64,000 nucleotides of DNA from Aedoeadaptatus coxii. GTDB lineage: Bacteria > Bacillota > Clostridia > Tissierellales > Peptoniphilaceae. The DNA lies in contig NZ_KQ960182.1 in the NCBI RefSeq assembly GCF_001553115.1, forward strand, positions 211,844 through 275,843. The letters are read 5' to 3'. Shown one piece after another: positions 9,406-18,171 of the stretch. Below the pieces are notes generated by a model, which saw nothing but the letters and a program-made list of their open reading frames with translations, was not told the DNA's origin and did no database searches. Within the stretch, counting starts at the first letter, position 1. Each line of letters starts with the position of its first letter. The translations under genes were made by a program, and so were the position numbers.

Positions 9406-10077
9406 TTACACCCCAAAGGTTTCGATGCCCAAGTAATCTTTATGGTGGCCGGTTAGGGAAAAGATGACCCATTCCCCGATATTTTCAGCATGATCGGCGA
9501 CTCTTTCCAAATATTTTGCAATTTGCAACAGGTCGATCAGCTCTTCCGGATCGCTATGTCCCCCTTGTAATTCTTTTATAATGTGCGATCTGGCGTCGAT
9601 GAAAAGAGTATCCACCACATCGTCGTGACGAATACATTCATTGGCAAGATCTTCATTTTTCGTAATATAAGAATCCACGGCCATTTTAATCATGGTGGAA
9701 GATTCTTTAAACATTTCCGTAATCATTGTCAAGGGCGATGCAATCGGCTTCGGATCCATGGTCATAGAGATTTCGCAAATATCCTGCGCTTGATCGCCTA
9801 TCCGTTCGAGATCGGTAATAATTTTAAGGGCTGCGGAAATAAAGCGCAGATCCCCCGCTACAGGTTGTTGACGCAAGAGCAGTATTAAACACATATCTTC
9901 TATTTCCCGCTCCATGCGATCCACTTCCCGATCATTTCGCGATACGCGAAGGGCAAGCTCTTTATCACGCTTTTCGAGCGCCTTTAAGGAATCGGAAATT
10001 GCTTGCTCTACAAAAGCCGCCATGTCTACCAGCTTGGTATTGAGTTCGTTCAATTCCATATCGTATTGCTTTCTCAT
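9406..10077 (-). CDS. phoU: Phosphate signalling protein PhoU
   Basis: 223 aa, helical, made of two PhoU repeats. Each carries a metal-binding helix: DLERIGDQAQDICE in the first and YLERVADHAENIGEWV in the second. PhoU links the Pst transporter to PhoR and represses the regulon when phosphate is plentiful. The start is ATG 10077 with GGGGAGG five bases upstream, giving the expected N-terminus MRKQYDMELNEL. It lies between pstB and phoP. Confidence 0.95.
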   Translation of the reverse strand: MRKQYDMELNELNTKLVDMAAFVEQAISDSLKALEKRDKELALRVSRNDREVDRMEREIEDMCLILLLRQQPVAGDLRFISAALKIITDLERIGDQAQDICEISMTMDPKPIASPLTMITEMFKESSTMIKMAVDSYITKNEDLANECIRHDDVVDTLFIDARSHIIKELQGGHSDPEELIDLLQIAKYLERVADHAENIGEWVIFSLTGHHKDYLGIETFGV

Positions 10078-10090
10078 GTTGTCCTCCCCT

Positions 10091-10849
10091 TTAGCCGAAT
10101 CGACCGGTAATATAATCTTCAGTTCTGGAATCTCTCGGATTGGCAAATATTTTTTCTGTATCGTCCATTTCGATGACCTCTCCCGTTAAGAAAAAGGCCG
10201 TCTTGTCCGACACCCTCGCCGCCTGTTGCATATTGTGGGTTACCATAACAATAGTATAAGCCTTTTTCAGGTCTTGTACCAACTCTTCGATTTTTAAAGT
10301 TGAAATGGGATCTAATGCCGATGTAGGCTCGTCCATTAAAAGCACTTCCGGCTCCACGGCGAGAGCGCGGGCAATGCACACCCTTTGTTGCTGACCGCCT
10401 GAAAGTGACGTGGCCTTTTGGTGGAGCTTGTCCTTTAAATCGTCCCAAATGGCGGCGCCTCTCAATGACTTCTCCACGATTTCTTCCAACTTCTCCTTAT
10501 CTTTTATGCCGTGGGTCCTGGGGCCGTAAGCGATATTATCGAAAATACTCATGGGGAAAGGATTCGGGCTTTGAAACACCATGCCCACACGTTTACGCAA
10601 TAAATTAACGTCGTAATTCGATGCATAAATATCCTCTCCGTCTAAAAGCATATCCCCCTCGATACGACAATCCTCCACCAGATCATTCATGCGATTTAAA
10701 CATTTCAGCATCGTCGATTTTCCGCAGCCTGACGGGCCGATAAAAGCGGTAATTTCATTTTCTTGTAAATTCAAATTAATATTTTTAAGCGCTTGAAAAT
10801 TTCCGTACCACAAATTCACATCTTTTACTAACAGTTTAGGGCGATTCAT
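10091..10849 (-). CDS. pstB: Phosphate ABC transporter ATP-binding protein PstB
   Basis: 252 aa. Walker [10 protein letters not shown]-loop [12 protein letters not shown] (PstB-specific NPFPMS), signature LSGGQQQR, Walker [14 protein letters not shown], and the H-loop in MVTHNMQQ. It energises phosphate import by PstSCA at the membrane. The start ATG overlaps the pstA stop (ATGA) with GGAGG upstream. Full length for the family. Confidence 0.97.
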   Translation of the reverse strand: MNRPKLLVKDVNLWYGNFQALKNINLNLQENEITAFIGPSGCGKSTMLKCLNRMNDLVEDCRIEGDMLLDGEDIYASNYDVNLLRKRVGMVFQSPNPFPMSIFDNIAYGPRTHGIKDKEKLEEIVEKSLRGAAIWDDLKDKLHQKATSLSGGQQQRVCIARALAVEPEVLLMDEPTSALDPISTLKIEELVQDLKKAYTIVMVTHNMQQAARVSDKTAFFLTGEVIEMDDTEKIFANPRDSRTEDYITGRFG

Positions 10850-11667
10850 TTAGTTCCTCCCGATAATTTAATTCCGATAAACGTACTCAGGCTGTTGATT
10901 ACTAAAGTGAGAACGATGAGGATAAAGCCCGTCGCAAAAGCCTGATCGACAAAGAGCCCCTCGGAAGACAATACATACATATGAAGGGAAAGGGTTCTTC
11001 CGCTGGATAATAAACTCGTGGGCATATCCGTCGTCGTCCCCAGGGTAAACATAAGAGCCGCCGTTTCGCCGACGCAACGGCCGATGGCGAGAATAACGCC
11101 GGATAAAATGCCGGGCATGGCGACGGGCAATACGACGCGTACAATGGTGCGCAATTTGCCGGCGCCGAGAGCCAGCGATCCGCTGCGCAAGCTGCTGTGA
11201 ACAGCGAGAAGGGATTCTTCCGTAGAGCGGATAATAAGGGGAAGAATCATAATAGCCAACGTAAACACACCGGATAAAATCGAATAGCCGAGTTTCAGTG
11301 CGATAGAAAAAAACAACATACCGAACAAGCCGTAGATAATCGACGGAATCCCCGAAAGCGTCTCCGTGGCCAGGCGAATCAGACGAACGATCTTGCTTCC
11401 CTTTTTCGCATACTCCACCAAATAAAATCCCGTAAAAATGCCGATGGGCGTCGCCACAATAAGGGAAAGCACGACGACGATCAGCGTGGTAATAATGGCG
11501 GGAAACATGGACACATTTTCAGTGGTATAGGTTCGCTCAAACATTTCGGCGGTTAAGTGAGGAGCGCCTTTAATGACAATATAGCCGATTAAAATGGCGA
11601 GTATGGCAAAGGTAACGAAGGCACTTCCCATAATCATTACCTTCGCCGCCAGCGAACGGTTTTTCAT
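10846..11667 (-). CDS. pstA: Phosphate ABC transporter permease PstA
   Basis: 273 aa with about six TM helices. The binding-protein-dependent permease motif is visible around [19 protein letters not shown]. The [17 protein letters not shown] and [13 protein letters not shown] blocks are typical of PstA. It forms the channel with PstC. The start overlaps the pstC stop by four bases (ATGA). Confidence 0.95.
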   Translation of the reverse strand: MKNRSLAAKVMIMGSAFVTFAILAILIGYIVIKGAPHLTAEMFERTYTTENVSMFPAIITTLIVVVLSLIVATPIGIFTGFYLVEYAKKGSKIVRLIRLATETLSGIPSIIYGLFGMLFFSIALKLGYSILSGVFTLAIMILPLIIRSTEESLLAVHSSLRSGSLALGAGKLRTIVRVVLPVAMPGILSGVILAIGRCVGETAALMFTLGTTTDMPTSLLSSGRTLSLHMYVLSSEGLFVDQAFATGFILIVLTLVINSLSTFIGIKLSGGTK

Positions 11668-12524
11668 GATGCCATCCTCCTTTTAGCCACGTTAAATACC
11701 ATATTAATGACCAGAATAAATACGAAGAGCACGACACCGGTGGCGATTAGCGCTTCTCTGTGTGCCCCGCTTGCGTAGGCCATTTCCAGCACAATATTTG
11801 CCGTCATGGTACGCACGCCGTGTTTAATATCCGTAGGAATGGTAGGCTGGTTGCCCGCAATCATAATCACCGCCATGGTTTCGCCGATGGAGCGGCCGAT
11901 GCCTAAAATCGCTGCCGATAAAATGCCCGATTTCGCCGCCGGGACCACGACGCGAAGAAGACTGCGCTCGTTGGTAGCGCCAAGTGCGACAGAGCCTTGA
12001 TAATAGGACGTAGGAACCGAACGAAGAGCGGCTTCCGAAAGGCCGATGATCGTCGGCAAAATCATAATCCCCAGCAAAACCGATGCGGTAAAGGCCGTCA
12101 TCCCCGTGCCGCCCCACCACCCGCGTACGATGGGAACAAAAACCATTAGCCCGAAAAAGCCGTAGATAATGGAGGGAATCCCCGCCATTAAATTCACCGC
12201 AGGCTTTAAAATCTTATAAAGCCTTTCGGGACAATAAAAGGCCATGAAAATCGCCGTCAACACACCGATGGGGACGCCGATAATAATCGAGCCGAAGGTC
12301 ACCATCACGGAGCCTAAAATCATGGGTAAAATACCGAAACTTGCAGGCGTCGACGTCGGTCGCCATTCTTTTCCAAGAATAAAATGGCTCGGCCCCGTCT
12401 TCAAAATAAAAGGCACGCCGTTTTTAAAAATAAAGTAACAAATCACGACAATGGAAAGTACAGATAAAAGAGAGCTGATGAGAAAAATAAATTCCCACAT
12501 TTTTTCATATGGTTTTGAATGCAT
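11664..12524 (-). CDS. pstC: Phosphate ABC transporter permease PstC
   Basis: 286 aa with six predicted TM helices. EAA loop ERSLLRVVVPAAKSGILSAA and [15 protein letters not shown] identify the Pst permease family, and the first-gene position before pstA indicates PstC. ATG 12524 has GGAGG upstream. It is separated from pstS by a terminator hairpin and a PhoP-box-like repeat, so it may be transcribed both by read-through and from its own promoter. Confidence 0.95.
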   Translation of the reverse strand: MHSKPYEKMWEFIFLISSLLSVLSIVVICYFIFKNGVPFILKTGPSHFILGKEWRPTSTPASFGILPMILGSVMVTFGSIIIGVPIGVLTAIFMAFYCPERLYKILKPAVNLMAGIPSIIYGFFGLMVFVPIVRGWWGGTGMTAFTASVLLGIMILPTIIGLSEAALRSVPTSYYQGSVALGATNERSLLRVVVPAAKSGILSAAILGIGRSIGETMAVIMIAGNQPTIPTDIKHGVRTMTANIVLEMAYASGAHREALIATGVVLFVFILVINMVFNVAKRRMAS

Positions 12525-12585
12525 TGACTACCTCCTTTTGTTAACTTTACTTTACCAAGGAGAGTTTAATATCGCGTCTTACTTT

Positions 12586-12602
12586 TGTAAGATCTATGTA
12601 AA
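12586..12602 (-). promoter_or_regulatory. PhoP-box-like direct repeat upstream of pstC
   Basis: On the minus strand, TTTACA (12597-12602), five bases, then CTTACA (12586-12591). This is the TTHACA-N5-TTHACA arrangement with 11-base periodicity used by Gram-positive PhoP. It lies after the pstS terminator and 62 bases before the pstC start, with a possible -10 TATTAA at 12566-12571. Together these suggest a second PhoP-dependent promoter for pstCAB-phoU-phoPR. Confidence 0.4.
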
Positions 12603-12607
12603 GAAAA

Positions 12608-12627
12608 AAGACCCCTTTCGGGGCCTT
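12608..12627 (-). terminator. Attenuating terminator between pstS and pstC
   Basis: On the minus strand, stem AAGGCCCC / GGGGTCTT with a GAAA tetraloop, followed by TTTTTC, 9 bases after the pstS stop. It would let the binding protein be made in excess over the membrane components, as is usual for ABC importers. Confidence 0.75.
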
Positions 12628-12636
12628 GCCTAGATC

Positions 12637-13590
12637 CTATTTCGCCAGTTCTTTCCAATCTTGGACTTCACCTTTAAAAATAGATTTAATTTGTTCAAGC
12701 GTTATTTCTTTTAGGGGATTTTCCTTATTGACGACGACGGCAATTCCGTCTTGTGCAAGAACCGTACCTTGTACTTTCGATTTTTCTTCGTCCTTTAATT
12801 CCCGCGAGGACATGCCGATTTGAGCCGTTCCTTCCGCCGCGGCGGTAATACCTGCGGAAGAACCGTTGGATTGAATTTGAATCGATGCCTTGGAATTTAA
12901 ACCTTTATACGCTTCGACCAGCTTTTCCATAAGGGGGGTTACGGAAGTGGAACCGGCGACGGTCAATTCTCCGGAAACGTTGGAAGGGCTATAATCCTCA
13001 GCCGATTCATTTTTTACATACCCTGCTTTTTCGACGATCTCTTGTCCTTGTTTGGAGAGGGCAAATTTTATAAAGTCCTCTTCGAGAGAACCGCTCTTCG
13101 GTTCACCTTTCGTTACCAAGAGGAAGGGGCGAGCCAATTTATAGTCGCCGCTTAAAATAGTTTCCGCCGACGGTTCCACACCTTCCACCTTTAACGCGTG
13201 TACCGTATCGTTTAGTGAACCGAGGGAAATGTAGCCGATGGACGACGGATTTTCGGCCACGGTGGTCAATACGCCGTTAGTAGAGTTTTGAACGGCGGCA
13301 GATTGAGTCGTCGTGTCCGTTTCCTTGTCGCCATTTTTCTCCACAAGGCCTACAATTTCAGTAAACGCGCCGCGGGTGCCGGAGCCGTCTTCTCGAGTAA
13401 TGACGGCTACTTGGCCTAATTTATCCAAATTAGCAGTATCGCCGCCCTTATCACTTGCTTCCACTTGATTGCCTTTAGCATTCGATCCGTCATTTTCCTT
13501 ATTTCCTTGATCGTTACCTCCACAAGCGACAAGGGTCAAGGCTAAAAGAGACGCACCGACAGCCAATTTAAAATTCTTCATCTTTTTCAT
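12637..13590 (-). CDS. pstS: Phosphate-binding lipoprotein PstS
   Basis: 317 aa. Signal peptide with lipobox LVAC|GG (Cys at about residue 23), so it is anchored to the outer face of the membrane. The PBP-like phosphate-binding fold is shown by VAGSTSVTPLMEKL, QSNGSSAGI and VITREDGSGTRGAF, whose Ser/Thr/Arg residues bind phosphate in the family. It heads the pst operon. ATG 13590 follows AGGAGG with a five-base gap. Oddity: in translation order, the half usually N-terminal appears after the half usually C-terminal. TREDGSGTRGAF (about 65-80) precedes AGSTSVTPLM (about 210-220), so the two lobes look circularly permuted relative to typical PstS. Confidence 0.88.
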   Translation of the reverse strand: MKKMKNFKLAVGASLLALTLVACGGNDQGNKENDGSNAKGNQVEASDKGGDTANLDKLGQVAVITREDGSGTRGAFTEIVGLVEKNGDKETDTTTQSAAVQNSTNGVLTTVAENPSSIGYISLGSLNDTVHALKVEGVEPSAETILSGDYKLARPFLLVTKGEPKSGSLEEDFIKFALSKQGQEIVEKAGYVKNESAEDYSPSNVSGELTVAGSTSVTPLMEKLVEAYKGLNSKASIQIQSNGSSAGITAAAEGTAQIGMSSRELKDEEKSKVQGTVLAQDGIAVVVNKENPLKEITLEQIKSIFKGEVQDWKELAK

Positions 13591-13643
13591 ATTTACCTCC
13601 TAAGAAAACTTTCATCATGCTAATGGCATTGTAACGAGTCTCC

Positions 13644-13681
13644 ATTATGGGAACGTCATTCAATTGTTAAATCAATGTAAA
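13644..13681 (-). promoter_or_regulatory. pstS promoter with PhoP box
   Basis: On the minus strand, TTTACA (13676-13681), five bases (TTGAT), then TTAACA (13665-13670), a direct repeat with an 11-base period. A possible -10 CATAAT (13644-13649) lies 15-16 bases downstream, so the repeat covers the -35 position, as at PhoP-activated promoters. The leader to the pstS ATG is then about 45 bases. Confidence 0.6.
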
Positions 13682-13832
13682 GCTTTGAGATGATCTTGTT
13701 ATCGGCTTCATAAATTTAAAATGTTCTCATCTATTCCCATGTGCATAGGCCTCTGCACCTTAAGACGATTTCTCAATCAGGTTTCTTAGAATTAAATTAT
13801 TTTCACATTCCCTATCCAACAAAGGGGACGCC

Positions 13833-14567
13833 TCAAATTAAGGTCCTCAAAAACTCACGGGTTCTAGTATTTTTAGGATTCGTAAAGATTTCTTCCGGTG
13901 AACCCTCTTCCACAATGTTTCCTTTATCCATAAAGATAACGCGATCCGAAACGTCTCGGGCAAATTTCATTTCGTGCGTCACTACTAGAGTCGTGTAGCT
14001 ATGTTTGTTTGTCACCTTTTTTAAAATTTCCAGTACCCCTCCAACTAATTCCGGATCTAAAGATGATGTCGGCTCGTCTAAAAGCATCACTTTGGGATTC
14101 ACAGCCATCGCTCGAGCAATTCCTATTCTCTGTTGTTGGCCACCGGAAAGTCTGGAAGGATAAGCATCCTTCTTCTCCAATAAACCGACCTGTTGCAAAT
14201 AATCCATAGCTAATCTCTTTGCATCGTTGCTTTCCATTCTTCGAACAAGTACAAGGGGGATCATTATATTTTCAAGGGCTGTTTTATTTTTAAATAAACT
14301 ATAATTTTGAAATACCATGGAAGTCTTTAACCGTATGGCTTTTGCGCTCTTTTCCGTAAATTGCTCCGCATCGACTTTCAATCCGTCTATTTCTATAGTG
14401 CCTTTATCAGGAGTTTCTAAAAAATTAATGCATCGTAAGAAAGTGGATTTTCCGGTTCCCGATGGGCCAATAATACTCACTACTTCCCCTTTTTTAGCCT
14501 GAAAATTTAAGTTTTCAAAAACCGGAACTCCGTTGAAGCTTTTGGAAAGATGTTCAACCTTAATCAT
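13833..14567 (-). CDS. Polar amino-acid-type ABC transporter ATPase
   Basis: 244 aa. Walker A GPSGTGKS, signature LSGGQQQR, Walker B VMLLDEPTSSLDPE, and H-loop LVVTHEMKFARDVSD, the GlnQ/HisP-like subgroup. It energises the permease and binding protein encoded upstream. Its start overlaps the end of the DUF169 gene by 8 bases, so it is translated as part of the same unit. The substrate is not readable from the ATPase. It is the last gene of the four-gene cassette; no clear terminator follows before pstS. Confidence 0.92.
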   Translation of the reverse strand: MIKVEHLSKSFNGVPVFENLNFQAKKGEVVSIIGPSGTGKSTFLRCINFLETPDKGTIEIDGLKVDAEQFTEKSAKAIRLKTSMVFQNYSLFKNKTALENIMIPLVLVRRMESNDAKRLAMDYLQQVGLLEKKDAYPSRLSGGQQQRIGIARAMAVNPKVMLLDEPTSSLDPELVGGVLEILKKVTNKHSYTTLVVTHEMKFARDVSDRVIFMDKGNIVEEGSPEEIFTNPKNTRTREFLRTLI

Positions 14568-15384
14568 GATTTCCCCTCTTTAAATCATTGAATCGCTTAG
14601 GATTGATATAATCTTTACCCAATTTACCGTAATGAAGATTATCATCAACTATTACCCCAAGCTCATCTTCTTCTACAAGCGAATCTCGTATCTCTTGCTT
14701 ATGATCGGGATACTCAATGTAATTCATTGTAGCAATAACGCCTTCTGTTAAGGGAGTAAATTGCTGAATAGGCAATCCTACACCCATTTCATCCTCTCCC
14801 CACCCACACATTTTGCGGGTACCGGCGCATAGAACGGAAAAATTCATATCATTGTGAACAAAAGGTGCCGCCGTCAAATCGGCACACATTCCTTGATTAC
14901 CTGCCATAGATATATTTTTCGGTACTCCCCATTTGTAAGAATAGCCTTGTACTACACGCATAAGTTGATAAGGCGTACACATAAAAATAACTAAATCCGC
15001 TTCTTCCATTTCTTCCAAAGGACCCATTTCAATACCGACAATTGTTTGATCGATATTTTCAATCGTATCCGTTACAATCTTTGCAACTGATCGAGATTCA
15101 TAAAGATTTAAACTGTAGTATCTCTGACCGGAATTAACGCCTTCCATTTTTCGATCCAAGCCAATAGCCTCTATCGCACAGCGACAAATAATATTCGATT
15201 CATTCGCTTTAAAATGATTCCCGTCTATGGCAATTTTCGTTAATTTACAATAACTGACTTTGTAAGTTGATTGAGGCGCTTTGCAATTCTCATAATCAGA
15301 AGGAAAATACAAAAACCGCACACCTATTACATTTCTTTTTAATCGTAACGCTTTTTTAAAACGATTAACTTCTTCGTTCTTCAT
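14560..15384 (-). CDS. DUF169-like protein in an ABC transporter operon
   Basis: 274-aa, apparently cytoplasmic protein with no signal peptide. The pattern matches DUF169 (COG2043): an N-terminal VIGVRFL, a Cys-rich part (YCKLTKIA, NIICRCAIEAIG), GPLEEMEEADLVIFMCTPYQ in the middle, and the C-terminal block GNQGMCADL, SVLCAGTRKMCGWGEDEM. Ten or so Cys residues, many conserved in the family, suggest metal, Fe-S or thiol chemistry, but the function is not established. It sits between permease and ATPase genes, so it probably acts on the imported substrate or on transporter regulation; that is inference. ATG 15384 is preceded by AAGGAGCC. Confidence 0.7.
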   Translation of the reverse strand: MKNEEVNRFKKALRLKRNVIGVRFLYFPSDYENCKAPQSTYKVSYCKLTKIAIDGNHFKANESNIICRCAIEAIGLDRKMEGVNSGQRYYSLNLYESRSVAKIVTDTIENIDQTIVGIEMGPLEEMEEADLVIFMCTPYQLMRVVQGYSYKWGVPKNISMAGNQGMCADLTAAPFVHNDMNFSVLCAGTRKMCGWGEDEMGVGLPIQQFTPLTEGVIATMNYIEYPDHKQEIRDSLVEEDELGVIVDDNLHYGKLGKDYINPKRFNDLKRGNHD

Positions 15385-15393
15385 AATGGCTCC

Positions 15394-16059
15394 TTACATA
15401 AAGACACATATTCGCTTTTCAGCAATTTTTAGTAATCGAGAAACAGATAAAAGTACTACCCAATAGACCAGGCCGACTATAATATACGCTTCAAAAAACT
15501 TCAAGGAGGACGATGCATATATTTTAGCCTGAGCCAAAATATCTACAACACCTATGGTAAAGCCGATTGCTGTATTTTTAATCATCATTATAAACGTATT
15601 TCCCAAGGCCGGAAAAGCGTATACAAAGGCTTGAGGTAAAATAATTTCTTTATAAATTTGATACATAGACATACCGCATGCCTTCGCCGCTTCTTTTTGA
15701 TTTTTTTCTACTGATAACAAGCCTCCACGAATAATTTCTGATATAAAAGCGGAAGAATTCATAGCGACCGTAACAATTAAAGCGGTTTCTGCCGTTACAT
15801 GTTTCATAGGTTCAAACAACTGAGGCAAGCCAAAGTAAAAAATAAATAGCTGGGTGATGTAGGGGGTCGATCGAAAGTACGAAATATAAATTTTAGCAAA
15901 TCCCGAAAAGATTTTATTCTTGGAACTGCTGACCAGCTCCAAAATTAAACCAAGTACAAAAGCAATCAGAAAAGCTAAGCATCCTAAAAACAACGTATAC
16001 GGAATCTTAACTAAAAGTTTCGGAAAGATCCTCGAGCAGAAAGCAAAATCAAAATCCAT
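15394..16059 (-). CDS. Amino-acid-type ABC transporter permease
   Basis: 221 aa with about five TM helices, HisM/GlnP family (TIGR01726-type N-terminus, IPYTLFLGCLAFLIAFVLGL). The EAA loop reads EAAKACGMSMYQIYKEIILP. There is only one permease gene, so a homodimeric channel is expected. ATG 16059 follows AAGGAGCATTT. A terminator hairpin separates it from the binding protein gene. Confidence 0.9.
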   Translation of the reverse strand: MDFDFAFCSRIFPKLLVKIPYTLFLGCLAFLIAFVLGLILELVSSSKNKIFSGFAKIYISYFRSTPYITQLFIFYFGLPQLFEPMKHVTAETALIVTVAMNSSAFISEIIRGGLLSVEKNQKEAAKACGMSMYQIYKEIILPQAFVYAFPALGNTFIMMIKNTAIGFTIGVVDILAQAKIYASSSLKFFEAYIIVGLVYWVVLLSVSRLLKIAEKRICVFM

Positions 16060-16078
16060 AAATGCTCCTTATTTAAAA

Positions 16079-16102
16079 AGGAGTATTCCCAAGAATACTC
16101 CT
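16079..16102 (-). terminator. Attenuating terminator between binding protein and permease genes
   Basis: On the minus strand, a perfect 10-bp stem AGGAGTATTC / GAATACTCCT with a TTGG loop, followed by TTTTAAATAAGG, in the 49-base gap between the two genes. It should limit expression of the downstream permease-DUF169-ATPase genes relative to the binding protein. Confidence 0.7.
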
Positions 16103-16108
16103 CTTCTT

Positions 16109-16939
16109 TTATTCGGTAACTTGTTCTTGAGTTACATCTCGTTTATAGTACTTTTCGGAAAGTTTACTTAAAGTACCATCTTGTTTCATTTCTTCTAGCG
16201 CTTTGTTAACTGCTTTCACCATTTCAGGATCTGCATCTTTTTTGAAGGGGAAAGCCGTCTTAACAATGTTTAAAGGTTCACCGATAAGTTTAAAGCCATA
16301 GTTTCCTTTTTCGTTAACTTCATCAAATGTTAAAACTGTAATGGGGAAACCGTCATAGTGACCGGCCTTAAGTTCTTCATAAATATTACCTTCAGTGGTA
16401 ACTAATTGGATTTTTTTGCCTTCGGGGAATTTTTCATTGATTTTATTCATCATATTTTCAAGTTCGGTACCGAATGCAATACATACCTTACGACCTTGCA
16501 TATCGTCAATAGATTTTGCAGGATCATCGCCACGTACCGCTAACTTAATGGCATTGTAGCAATATACATCACTGAATGTATATTTTTGTTCTCTTTCAGG
16601 AGTAACGGAGATTTGGCCGGCAATGGTGTCAAATTTTCCGGAATCTAAACCTTCAAACATTACGGAGTAATCTTCAAGCGGTTCAAATTTTATTTCATAA
16701 CCTGCACGCTTACCAATTTCCATTAATACGTCGTGTTCAAAACCTTCAAGCTCACCTTTATCATTGGTATAGATAACGGGATAGAAAGAGTTGTTGGCAG
16801 CAACGGTAATTGTCTTTTTAGCCTCGGTTGCTTCGCCTTCTTTGGCTTTGTTGTCGGCGGCATTTTTTTGACTGCCACAAGCTGTAAGTACCATGGCTAG
16901 TGCACTCACAAGAGCTATGAGTTTAAAATGTCTTTTCAT
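16109..16939 (-). CDS. Amino-acid-type ABC transporter substrate-binding lipoprotein
   Basis: 276 aa. Lipoprotein signal with lipobox LTAC|GS. SBP family 3 fold: FYPVIYTNDKGELEGFEHDVL, the GQISVTPEREQKYTFSDVY block and MVKAVNKALEEMKQDGTLSK near the C-terminus. It captures an amino acid or related small molecule outside the cell and delivers it to the downstream permease. The ligand cannot be assigned; family 3 includes Cys/cystine, Gln and Arg binders. It is the first gene of the cassette, preceded by AGGAGG. Confidence 0.92.
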   Translation of the reverse strand: MKRHFKLIALVSALAMVLTACGSQKNAADNKAKEGEATEAKKTITVAANNSFYPVIYTNDKGELEGFEHDVLMEIGKRAGYEIKFEPLEDYSVMFEGLDSGKFDTIAGQISVTPEREQKYTFSDVYCYNAIKLAVRGDDPAKSIDDMQGRKVCIAFGTELENMMNKINEKFPEGKKIQLVTTEGNIYEELKAGHYDGFPITVLTFDEVNEKGNYGFKLIGEPLNIVKTAFPFKKDADPEMVKAVNKALEEMKQDGTLSKLSEKYYKRDVTQEQVTE

Positions 16940-17255
16940 ATCATTCCTCCTAAAATATTGATAGTTTCATTATACCATTACCATAATTTTTAATAGCTTT
17001 AATACTATTGTGTTTTACATTATACATTTATTAGCTATTGGTAAAATCTATAACTCGCTACTCTTAACTATCTTTCCGGTGTTTATTGTTGTTTTTTAAT
17101 CTTTAAAGAAGGAATAAAAGTTTCGTGATTTTTGATGATATAAAAATTTCTAGTCGATTAAACATTCCTAAAAATATAAGACGCTCAATTGAATAATAAT
17201 CACGGAACGTGGTTAGATTAACAATAAGCACTCTATAAATATTAACTATACTAAT
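16940..17255. promoter_or_regulatory. AT-rich gene-less region with an extended -10 promoter
   Basis: 316 bases without a gene. On the minus strand, TGGTATAAT (perfect -10 at 16969-16974 with an upstream TG) lies about 30 bases before the binding-protein start and is a convincing extended -10 promoter; no good -35 is seen. The rest (17000-17255) is AT-rich with no ORF, stable hairpin or recognised RNA. Confidence 0.5.
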
Positions 17256-18128
17256 TTAAACATCCAAATCCAAATCATCTACATCGCCGCTATCATAACC
17301 ATCCCAATAGTTATCATAGTCGTCGTAAACTTCCGCTTCATCTTCCGCGCCGTCATACTCCTCGTCATATAAGAGATCTGGTTCGTAGTCATCGGAATGT
17401 TCCTCTTTATGGGTAAAGATGCTCCTGCCGCCTTCCCGTTCTTTTCTTAATCGCTCTTCTTCTCGAATAATGGTATGCACAATCCAGAGTTCAAATAATT
17501 CATCCTCTGCTCTCCACACCTCTTCTTCCTCTAAACGGGATGTTATAGCCTCAGGTTCTGAATCGGGTAGCTTCTCCTTTATGTCGACACCTTTTAGCAG
17601 TGTTTTTATCAGTTCAAACTTTTCGCCGAAATCTCTTCCTTCGGTATATCCTCCGTATGAATAGAAACCGGGGCCTATTTCTTTCAGAAAGTGATCGGCA
17701 AGGGTATTTAAAATTCCTCGCAACAATTGTAAATTCCATAGTGTTCCGTCTTCGTTATGAATGTCGCCTTTTTCCATAAGCACCTCCAAACGAAACACCG
17801 CCTTCATTTGGCTCTCCCTCAATAGATATGGATTCGTAATGGTAAGTTGCGCCAAAAATAATGCGACTTCTTCGCTGATATTGCCTGCAAGTAGGGCATC
17901 ATAGATGCTTTTGTAAGCATTTCGAGCCGATTGGATAATCTCTTCCAAATCTTCACTCGATTCATCTAAAGCTAATGAGGAAATCATTCGATCCCGATCC
18001 GTCGGCGAAGTCGTTTTCTCTATCCCTTGTTTATTCTTTGGCGTAGAAGGTTGTCGAGTCTTTAAATAAACGAAACCAATAAAAAATAGCACCGCCGGAA
18101 TTGTCCATATCCAAAAATAAAAGTCCAT
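17256..18128 (-). CDS. Membrane-anchored protein with acidic Asp/Tyr-rich tail
   Basis: 290 aa, unrecognised. One N-terminal TM helix (about 5-22, FYFWIWTIPAVLFFIGFVYL) followed by a soluble helical domain (about 55-230) and a strongly acidic tail (about 245-290) rich in D, E and Y, ending DVDDLDLDV. This is probably a signal-anchor protein with a cytoplasmic or surface domain. The start is ATG 18128 with GAGGGGG just upstream; the longer frame to 18155 lacks one. It follows the interrupted secreted-protein gene, 43 bases downstream, in the same direction. Confidence 0.65.
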   Translation of the reverse strand: MDFYFWIWTIPAVLFFIGFVYLKTRQPSTPKNKQGIEKTTSPTDRDRMISSLALDESSEDLEEIIQSARNAYKSIYDALLAGNISEEVALFLAQLTITNPYLLRESQMKAVFRLEVLMEKGDIHNEDGTLWNLQLLRGILNTLADHFLKEIGPGFYSYGGYTEGRDFGEKFELIKTLLKGVDIKEKLPDSEPEAITSRLEEEEVWRAEDELFELWIVHTIIREEERLRKEREGGRSIFTHKEEHSDDYEPDLLYDEEYDGAEDEAEVYDDYDNYWDGYDSGDVDDLDLDV

Positions 18129-18171
18129 ATATCCCCCTCTCAGTGCCGATTTCAATAACTACATTATTCTA

